A stretch of DNA of 64,000 nucleotides from Lingula anatina. Taxonomy: Eukaryota; Brachiopoda; Lingulata; Lingulida; Lingulidae. The translations under genes and the position numbers were made by a program. Below the pieces are notes generated by a model. It made no database searches. It saw only the letters and a list, made by a program, of their open reading frames with translations, and had not been told where the DNA came from. This document shows, piece after piece, positions 57,875 to 64,000 of the stretch (position 1 is its first letter; every line of letters starts with the position of its first letter). Location: the NCBI RefSeq assembly GCF_001039355.2, contig NW_019775465.1, positions 4,626 through 68,625 of the forward strand, given 5' to 3'.

Positions 57875-60205
57875 ATGGCAGCTGGCAGGAACATAGTGGA
57901 TGAGTTGGAGTTCTTACTCCCCATGAAGCAGGTCCCTTTCATTGAGGGGAGGGAGATGGTAACCGAGTTGGTTGCACTCTACCCATTACCTGATCAGCAA
58001 CAACAAATAAGAGACTGGGTGGCGAAGGCAGCTAAAGTCCAAAAGGCCAAGCTGAAAGGGAAGGACCATGGGTATGCTCTGCACTGGCTAAAGGATGTGG
58101 CTTGGGAAATGAAGGCCCAGAATCTAGCTTCCGTATCGTGGCTTAAATCGGCTGTGATTAGACCACCACCTGGACCTGTGTCCAAACCCAAAGCGGGTCC
58201 CGGCAAGGGCTCTAGCTCCGCTAGTGTACTTGCTGGTCCGTCGAGGGATATTAGGGTGGGGGTTGATCCCACAGTTCAGATTCATTCCTACGAGGTCAAG
58301 GGTAGTGATGGCAATAGTGAGAGTGTAACAACATCTGCACCTGTTATTGTCAAATCGGAGCCAATGGAGGTGGAGACAGTAGCTGAGACCCCAGAAGCCG
58401 GTGAACCTGTGATCATTGATCTCACGGATCCGGTGTATGAGGAATCATGTGAATGTCAGAAACCCCTTGTCTCTGATATCACCCCTTGTCCAGGAACTAG
58501 TTCTGTGGAGATAGTGACCCCTGTCGTGTCTGATAGTTATGAGTGTATTCCATCTACTTCTCAGGTTGCTAGTATGAAACCTCCGACTGGGTTAGGTGAT
58601 ATTCCATCTACATCTACGCCCAACCCGTTTGCTGTTGCCGATCCAGAGCCGAGAGTTATCAAACCCAAGGCAAGGAAGGGGAAGCGCAGTAATAAAGGTA
58701 AAAGACGGCAGCAGGCTGACGCTTTGGGTAAGGGCCCTGAGGTCTCTGATGGGTCAGTCGGGGTTGGCCACTTATCAATTGTGTCTAACTTCACAACCGG
58801 GGAGTCTCGCAAGAGAACTGGGCAAACATCCTTGCCTTCTGTTCCCGTTTCTGGACCTAAAAAATCTAAAATCGGGTATCAGGGGGTGAGATGTTTGATC
58901 CCCGGGTGTGGAGAAATATTCACCAACAAGAAGGCGCATGATATGCAGGTCCATCTCCCGTTGATTTTTGATGAGTCGCTTGGTTCCGAGCCTGGAGTTT
59001 TGGATTTGAGGGTTAAGGCGCTGGAAATGGTGAACATCTGGCGGTTTGGACAACCACATTCGTTAATAACGCTTTGTGAGTATGTGGCTTCGCTAGAGGG
59101 AGATTTATTCTCTCTCCGTGACACGGAGTTCACCCAGCCGCAGTTGGAATCTATGAAGGCGTTCTGTAAATTCGTAGGGGCAACTTGTCCTGAAAAATTT
59201 ACCTTAAATCCCATTAATTCTGTCGGTTGTCTGGTACACTGGAAGATTCTTATGCTGATCTCGAGTTCCCTCAAGGATTCGCAGAGAAAGCTCTGGATTG
59301 AAAAGTTTACCGTGCCGGGGGTATCTAGGAAGATGGTTAAGGAGGTAGGTGGACGTGTTCTGGCCTTTGATAGTCATTATCATTTGGACAGGACTCTGAA
59401 AGCTGCCAAATTGCCATTAACTGGTACTTTGGAGTCTCTGAAGCCTGTTGTAACTGTGGCAAGGGGTAAGGAGGTGGAGTTCGGTGGTACGGTAGCCGTG
59501 TATTGTGACCCTGAGACATATCCCTCTAAGGGTGTGTTATCTAAGATCTCCAGGGGCACATACATTGCTATCGGGATGCACCCTAAAAAGGCCAAATTGC
59601 CTCTGAAACAGCGAATGCATGGTCTGAAGTTGCTCCGGGAATTAGTCAGGTTGCCAACTGTCGTTGCCCTGGGGGAGATCGGTTTAGACTTTACCGAACC
59701 TTCCGAAAGATGGCAGGATCAAGTGGAATTGCTTTACGACATTCTTCCGCTCCTGGAGAGAAGGCACGTTTTGGTCTTACATTGCCGAGGGATGGTGAAT
59801 GGTGATTGTGTGTATGTGTTGAAATCGATGTTACATCATCTACGTCTTCATCATATACCGCAGAACCACCCCATCCATTTACATTGTTTTTCCGGCACTA
59901 AAATGTTGATGGAGACATGGCTAAAACAGCAGCCAAACACCTTTTTCGGTTTCACTAGGCTGGTTTCAACATTTTCCCCAGCACAAAAGGAGGCACTGAA
60001 GGCTGTTGATGACTCTCGCCTTCTGCTTGAGTCTGATGCACCATATTTCAGTCGCCCCGGTGAGTCGATATCAACGCCTTATTCTCTTTATGAGACGGCT
60101 GAACTAGTAGCTGCCGCTCGGGGAGTTTCTGTCGAGCATGTCTTGAGGGTGACTCATAAAAATGGGCTCTCTCTGTACGGGCATGCCAATCAGAGCTCTT
60201 CATAG
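57875..60205 (+). CDS. Retrotransposon ORF3: TatD-family metal-dependent nuclease with nuclear-protein motifs
   Basis: 776 aa on the element strand, between Pol and the 3' LTR. The C-terminal third is a TatD domain with all expected metal ligands: HxH (His501, His503, in DSHYHLD), Glu601 in GEIGLD, His636 (LVLHCRG), His670 (LHCFSG) and Asp721 (ESDAPY). The GMHP box is at about 567-570. Known TatD enzymes are Mg-dependent DNases or exonucleases. The N-terminal two thirds are unlike any family I know. They contain a sumoylation consensus (VKSE, Lys160), a SUMO-interacting motif (VIIDLTD, 179-185), a basic nuclear-localisation-like cluster (KARKGKRSNKGKRR) and a C2H2-like motif (Cys340, Cys345, His355, His360). 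The ATG is chosen because it follows the acceptor; an upstream ATG at 57815 adds 20 hydrophobic residues and overlaps the PHD frame. The position is that of env in retroviruses, but nothing resembles an envelope. Confidence 0.88.
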   Translation: MAAGRNIVDELEFLLPMKQVPFIEGREMVTELVALYPLPDQQQQIRDWVAKAAKVQKAKLKGKDHGYALHWLKDVAWEMKAQNLASVSWLKSAVIRPPPGPVSKPKAGPGKGSSSASVLAGPSRDIRVGVDPTVQIHSYEVKGSDGNSESVTTSAPVIVKSEPMEVETVAETPEAGEPVIIDLTDPVYEESCECQKPLVSDITPCPGTSSVEIVTPVVSDSYECIPSTSQVASMKPPTGLGDIPSTSTPNPFAVADPEPRVIKPKARKGKRSNKGKRRQQADALGKGPEVSDGSVGVGHLSIVSNFTTGESRKRTGQTSLPSVPVSGPKKSKIGYQGVRCLIPGCGEIFTNKKAHDMQVHLPLIFDESLGSEPGVLDLRVKALEMVNIWRFGQPHSLITLCEYVASLEGDLFSLRDTEFTQPQLESMKAFCKFVGATCPEKFTLNPINSVGCLVHWKILMLISSSLKDSQRKLWIEKFTVPGVSRKMVKEVGGRVLAFDSHYHLDRTLKAAKLPLTGTLESLKPVVTVARGKEVEFGGTVAVYCDPETYPSKGVLSKISRGTYIAIGMHPKKAKLPLKQRMHGLKLLRELVRLPTVVALGEIGLDFTEPSERWQDQVELLYDILPLLERRHVLVLHCRGMVNGDCVYVLKSMLHHLRLHHIPQNHPIHLHCFSGTKMLMETWLKQQPNTFFGFTRLVSTFSPAQKEALKAVDDSRLLLESDAPYFSRPGESISTPYSLYETAELVAAARGVSVEHVLRVTHKNGLSLYGHANQSSS

Positions 60206-60225
60206 ATTCTGTCCTATGAAGTATT

Positions 60226-60238
60226 AGATTTTACATCA
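60226..60238 (+). repeat. 13-bp motif AGATTTTACATCA, copy after ORF3
   Basis: It lies 21 bp after the ORF3 stop. It matches the copy just before the gag ATG over TTAGATTTTACATCAA and a further CACAA/TACAA, about 21 bp in all. Confidence 0.85.
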
Positions 60239-60463
60239 ATACAACATAGCATTAGGTGACTTCCTTTTGTGGGGTTGCTTGAACAGGGCTGGAGGTGAAT
60301 TGCTAGTTACTCGTTGCCTGGAATCTATGCTAGCTGATTTCGTGGTTTCATCTATATACTCCAACATTAAGGGTACAGTGAATACCTACAGTTACTCCTC
60401 TATAAGTTAACGTCTTTTTGTTTAGTACTTTTTCCTTTATCCAGCTATCAGCAAATTTACTAA

Positions 60464-60792
60464 ACACCAAATTGGTGTAACTAAGTCATTCTATTTATTA
60501 ATTCAGTCTGTCCACCAGGTTGGTGTGTGTGCATTAATTTTGTTTGTCTGCACTGGGAAAGTGTTCTTGTTTATTTAAAATTTTTGGTCTTTTTCACACC
60601 GGGAAGGTGTAATTATTATCATAAAAATTCAGTGTCTGGTCTATACATCAAAATGATGTTAAATTTCAAATATTATGGCATAATACAAATGTCAATACAT
60701 AAACTACATAAATTTTGTAGTTTTTTAAATTTAACAGACACCAGGATGGTGTACTGTAGTAATTCTAGTTGGTTTCACACCAAAACAGGTGT
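60464..60792 (+). repeat. Array of seven small hairpins with covarying stems
   Basis: Stem-loops, each 4-6 bp with a short loop: ACACC/GGTGT at 60464-60478; CACCA/TGGTG at 60513-60525; CACT/AGTG at 60551-60563; ACACC/GGTGT at 60596-60610; ACATC/GATGT at 60645-60659; ACACC/GGTGT at 60738-60752; ACACC/GGTGT at 60777-60792. Loops are mostly 5 nt (GGGAA twice, AGGAT, AAAAT, AAATT). The third and fifth differ in stem sequence on both sides, preserving pairing. Confidence 0.75.
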
Positions 60793-61220
60793 ATCATGTT
60801 ATTATGGTTATCCAGCACTGATAATTGACCTCATTTTTTATATTTTTACAGTGACCCATAAATAAACGGGTTAATGGTTTATGTTTAAGCTGATGGACTG
60901 GAGATTTCTATATTCAGGTATTTTTCCTTTATGTACTTTGGACTGGGAAATCCTTATAGATCTATCTTTCAGTTATTTTTAATGGTGAAATTTTGCAATT
61001 TTGAAATGAACTGAAATAGTTCAATATGGCAATATATCTGTATTTTTGGAGAAAATTCAGTGGTTCATTGGTTTGATTCTTTTTGTTTGTACTAAAAATC
61101 TGAGAAAATGTCATGTTTCGACTATCTCAGTATTTCTGGTTTTTTCTTTATGCTCAGTTTAATGAGGAGTGGTATTCAAAGAGTCAATTTTTTGGGCTCT
61201 GTATCTTGATGTTTGGTGAG

Positions 61221-61477
61221 AGATTTTACATCATCACCACTTTATTTCGTCTCTATTAAGGAAACCGTAAAGAAGAGATTTTACATCATTCTGGTTCTTT
61301 TAGAGAAATTACTTTCGGTGTTCATGGTAGATATTGTATCACCATGGGACATAACCTCCACAGGGATGATTCTGTCGTAGAGTTTACTACCTGGAGTTCT
61401 TACAACACTTGTAGTGATACTTGCTAGGAGATCTTACATCACTAGTAAAGTATACTGTTCTAGAAGATCTTACATCG
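61221..61477 (+). repeat. Cluster of four 13-bp motif copies
   Basis: AGATTTTACATCA is at 61221 and 61276, and the variant AGATCTTACATC(A/G) at 61429 and 61465, the last two inside a 36-bp direct repeat. Confidence 0.85.
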
Positions 61478-61842
61478 CTAGTATGGTTAACTCTTGAATA
61501 TGGCCTTGTGGAGAACCAGGGGTCTACTCTAAATTCTATCAATCTGGAAATGCAGAGTTACTGGGCACTCTGTATATAGTCTGTACATTGTCTGTACATA
61601 TCTCCTCTGTCTGTTATCTAGTCTGAGCTGGACTCATTCTTTTTATACTGGCATGGGATTTGTATATATGTAAATATCCTTTAAGGGATTAACTCTGCAG
61701 GACCTTGTATTTTTCTATTTGGCATGTCACTACAGGGGGTAGGGGGGATAGATTTCACTTTCATTTTTCTTTTCTCTATTTCAACTTTAGTAGACCTCTG
61801 GGAGATTTCTTTGTATATACTCTGTCCTTTTTCAATAAAACT

Positions 61843-61850
61843 GGGGGGAG
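61843..61850 (+). promoter_or_regulatory. Polypurine tract
   Basis: GGGGGGAG abuts the TGTAGTG start of the 3' LTR, the expected plus-strand primer site. Confidence 0.85.
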
Positions 61851-62116
61851 TGTAGTGTTTTTGTCACTGCCAAGAGCATCCTGGGATGTCTGCTGCGCAT
61901 TTGGGGACTGCGCAGGGGCGCTCACATATAAACTAACACCAACCCATGTGACGCCCCAGATCCCGGTAGATCTTCACCAGTGAAGAAGTACAAAGCTCTT
62001 CCAAGTTGACGTACTCTCACAGCATAGTGCCACACATTAACAGAAGGACCAGGCAATACTCTCAGTAAGTACCAGAAGTGTTTGTTTCTGCTATTGAATT
62101 AGAGTAAAACACTTTA
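61851..62116 (+). repeat. 3' LTR
   Basis: 266 bp, differing from the 5' LTR by G to A and C to T at two positions. It ends at the N at 62117, so its true flank is unknown. Confidence 0.93.
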
Positions 62117-62117
62117 N

Positions 62118-62351
62118 GGGATGTCTGCTGCGCATTTGGGGACTGCGCAGGGGCGCTCACATATAAACTAACACCAGCCCATGTGACGCCCTAGATCCCG
62201 GTAGATCTTCACCAGTGAAGAAGTACAAAGCTCCTCCAAGTTGACGTACTCTCACAGCATAGTGCCACACATTAACAGAAGGACCAGGCAATACTCTCAG
62301 TAAGTACCAGAAGTGTTTGTTTCTGCTATTGAATTAGAGTAAAACACTTTA
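62118..62351 (+). repeat. Third, 5'-truncated LTR copy
   Basis: 234 bp matching the LTR from its 33rd base to the end, starting right after the N at 62117. It is closer to the 5' LTR than to the 3' LTR. It is followed directly by the DIRS-like gag ORF. It could be a second reading of the same LTR from an adjoining contig, or an LTR of another copy. Confidence 0.85.
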
Positions 62352-62353
62352 CA

Positions 62354-63160
62354 TCAAACAAAGAGGATAAAAACTACTCGACCGAGGAGAGCGGAGAGTT
62401 TGAAAATGAAGGGAGTGGCCAACAAATACCAGGTGAAGTTGGCTCAAATCTTGCTGATACTTTCAATTTGTTTAAATCCTATATGGATCAAAAGTTTAAA
62501 GGATTAAAAAGAGAACTGTCCAAGAAAAATATAGCAGAAAACAAAAAATTGAGGTCATCCCATGAAATTGAATTCAAGTTCAAAGGAAACAAAAAACAAT
62601 TTGAATTTAACACTGAAGTACTTGAAAACCTTGAAATTGCAGAAAGTTACTTTAAGAAAGGGGAAGTGAAGTCTGGAAGACAGTTACTCAAAAGGTCCGT
62701 AGATCAAATTAAGAAACGTAACAAGCTTATAAGATTGGCGAACAAATCGGATGCTGGTTGGGAAGCTGTGGAAGAATATCAATCCGATGATCTTGCAGAT
62801 GATAGTGAAGACGAAAAGAAAATTCGTTCAGCCCAGATAAGAGCAAATAGAAAATTGCGCCAGAAAAAACAGAAACGCAACAATGTCGGTCAACGTAGGT
62901 CTGGTGTTTATAATAGCTATTTCAATATGCCTGTTCAATATACAGCCTCAGCCAATTTTTCAGGTTCAGGGCCATTCAAAAGGCTTTTTCGAGCCAAAAG
63001 AAGTCAACCGTCCAAGTATGACCAGTGTTTTGGACGTGGACAATACGGTCACTGGCGAGCAGAATGCTCCAAATTTAACCAGCAAAAGCAGTCATATTTT
63101 CAAAACAACACGGAACCGAACCCAAGCTACAACAGCTACGCACAGGTCGGCAGTCAATAA
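62354..63160 (+). CDS. DIRS-like Gag ORF, 5'-truncated
   Basis: The frame is open from the LTR junction and no initiator is seen. The product is highly charged (Lys/Glu-rich) in its middle, with a helical stretch, then a Ser/Tyr/Gln-rich end. A zinc knuckle is present as CFGRGQYGHWRAEC, but the second Cys is replaced by Arg, which should weaken metal binding. ORF1 of Ngaro/DIRS elements has a comparable layout. Confidence 0.75.
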   Translation, partial: SNKEDKNYSTEESGEFENEGSGQQIPGEVGSNLADTFNLFKSYMDQKFKGLKRELSKKNIAENKKLRSSHEIEFKFKGNKKQFEFNTEVLENLEIAESYFKKGEVKSGRQLLKRSVDQIKKRNKLIRLANKSDAGWEAVEEYQSDDLADDSEDEKKIRSAQIRANRKLRQKKQKRNNVGQRRSGVYNSYFNMPVQYTASANFSGSGPFKRLFRAKRSQPSKYDQCFGRGQYGHWRAECSKFNQQKQSYFQNNTEPNPSYNSYAQVGSQ

Positions 63161-63240
63161 GACAGATACAACTCTAAAAGATAAGTATAATAGCGACAAT
63201 GTGAAAGGTAGATTGAAGAAAAATGTAGCTTTTTAGGAAA

Positions 63241-64000
63241 GTATTTGTGCCAATACGTATGTATTAGATGTAATAAAACAAGGATATGTTATTCCTTTTA
63301 TAAATACACCACCAAAAATGATTATGAAAAACAATAAGTCTGCATTAGACAATAAGGATTTTGTGAAGAATCAATATCAGATTTGTTACAATCAGGCCGT
63401 ATCAAAGAATTTAAAGGGATACCACAAGTTGTTAATCTTTTGACGGTGGCAATAAATGGGAAAAAGAAACGTTTGGTTTTAGATATGAGATGTGTAAATA
63501 CATACATTTGGAAAGAGAGTATTAAATTTGAGGATACAAGAATTGCATTACAGTACGTAAATTCAAAAGGATTTGCATTTAGTTTTGATTTAAAAAATGG
63601 TTATCATCATATAGATATTGTTGAGTCACAGCAATAATTTCTGGGATTTTCTTGGGTTGTTCAAGGAAAAATTAAATATTTCGTTTACACAGTTTTACCT
63701 TTTGGGATATCTTCAGCAGGTTACATTTTTACCAAAGTATTAAGATGTTTGGTTAAACACTGGAGAGAATGGTCTATACCTATAGTGTTGTATTTGGATG
63801 ATGGATTTGGATTTAGTGATGATTTTGAGATGTGCAAAAAATATTCAGACAAAGTGAGGGGAGACTTGAAAAAATCGGGTTTCGTAGTGAATAATGAAAA
63901 GAGTATATGGAGACCAGTTCAAGAGATTGATCGGTTAGGTATTCATTGGAATTTGATACAGGGTACGATATCAATCACAGAAAAAAGGGTTTCAGAATTG
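63241..64000 (+). pseudogene. DIRS/Ngaro reverse transcriptase, interrupted
   Basis: Recognisable RT segments are GRIKEFKGIPQVVNLLTVA, KKRLVLDMRCVNTYI, FSFDLKNGYHHIDI, YTVLPFGISSAGYIF and the active site LYLDDGFG near 63790. A frameshift near 63360 separates the upstream part, and an in-frame TAA at 63635 interrupts the domain before LGFSWVV. The protein runs off the window end. The combination of YLDDG and LVLDMR-type motifs is characteristic of tyrosine-recombinase retrotransposons. Confidence 0.8.

Larger units (their letters stand above)
60206..61842 (+). other. Structured 3' noncoding region of the retrotransposon
   Basis: There is no ORF of note over 1.6 kb. It contains the hairpin array (60464-60792), the 13-bp motif copies (60226, 61221, 61276, 61429, 61465) and an AATAAA at 61834. 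Such length before a polypurine tract is unusual for Ty3/gypsy. Confidence 0.8.
49723..62116 (+). mobile_element. 12.4-kb Ty3/gypsy-type LTR retrotransposon with HhH, PHD and TatD modules
   Basis: Two 266-bp LTRs flank, in order: a putative primer-binding site, a helix-hairpin-helix ORF, Gag with a zinc knuckle, Pol (protease, RT, RNase H, integrase), a PHD finger, a TatD-nuclease ORF, a 1.6-kb structured 3' noncoding region and a polypurine tract. The RT, RNase H, integrase order and the GPG motif after integrase place it in Ty3/gypsy. LTRs differ at two positions, so the insertion is young. No target-site duplication can be read, because the 3' LTR ends at the N at 62117. Ordinary Ty3/gypsy elements are 5-7 kb, so the extra 5 kb is unusual. 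Confidence 0.92.
62352..64000 (+). mobile_element. DIRS/Ngaro-type retroelement, 5'-truncated and damaged, continues past window
   Basis: A gag-like ORF is followed by a reverse transcriptase of the tyrosine-recombinase retrotransposon type (RLVLDMRCVN, FEDTRIAL, YLDDGFG). The 5' end is lost at the LTR junction and the 3' end, with any recombinase, is outside the window. Confidence 0.8.

Noticed and set aside
58561-59274. Several minus- and plus-strand frames of 80-130 codons
   Set aside because: Shadows of the TatD ORF, whose catalytic motifs identify the true frame.
60206-61842. Env-like ORF expected after pol
   Set aside because: No signal peptide, transmembrane segment or long frame is present; the only ORF after pol is the TatD protein.

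Overview
This is eukaryotic genomic DNA. Genes are split into short exons with GT/AG introns, the sequence is AT-rich, and microsatellites and transposons are common. Gene families and transposon types suggest a marine invertebrate, most likely a lophotrochozoan such as a mollusc; I cannot fix the phylum from the sequence alone. Three single N bases (27488, 40627, 62117) look like contig joins, and two of them sit beside duplicated sequence.

The left 29 kb holds three housekeeping genes. A cohesin STAG/SA subunit (+) runs from before the window to its stop at 14740. Mitochondrial methionyl-tRNA synthetase (MARS2, -, 12 exons, 563 codons) converges on it. An ACOT9-like mitochondrial acyl-CoA thioesterase (+, 13 exons, 435 codons) is head-to-head with MARS2, with 174 bp between the two start codons. 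In all three, exon phases join without a break.

From 29 to 49.7 kb there is one single-coding-exon class A-like GPCR (-), surrounded by decayed duplications, TA-target MITEs, a 220-bp palindrome, a duplicated LINE endonuclease relic and a complete-looking hAT transposon (43115-46781) whose three-exon transposase is intact. Three separate hAT-like elements appear to have 5-bp rather than 8-bp target duplications.

From 49.7 to 62.1 kb lies the most unusual object: a 12.4-kb Ty3/gypsy-type LTR retrotransposon with 266-bp LTRs that differ at two positions. Besides gag, protease, RT, RNase H and integrase it has (i) a helix-hairpin-helix domain at the N-terminus of the first ORF, (ii) a PHF8-like PHD finger at the C-terminus of Pol, put out of frame by a TG-repeat length change, (iii) a separate 776-aa ORF with a SUMO-interacting motif, a zinc-finger-like motif and a complete set of TatD-nuclease metal ligands, and (iv) a 3' noncoding region with an array of small hairpins whose stems covary and six copies of a 13-bp motif that also precedes the gag start. 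A canonical -1 frameshift heptamer links gag and pol, and a good splice acceptor lies directly before the TatD ORF. I know of no described Ty3/gypsy lineage with this combination.

The window ends in a damaged DIRS/Ngaro-type retroelement (gag-like ORF and reverse transcriptase) joined to an extra partial copy of the gypsy LTR.
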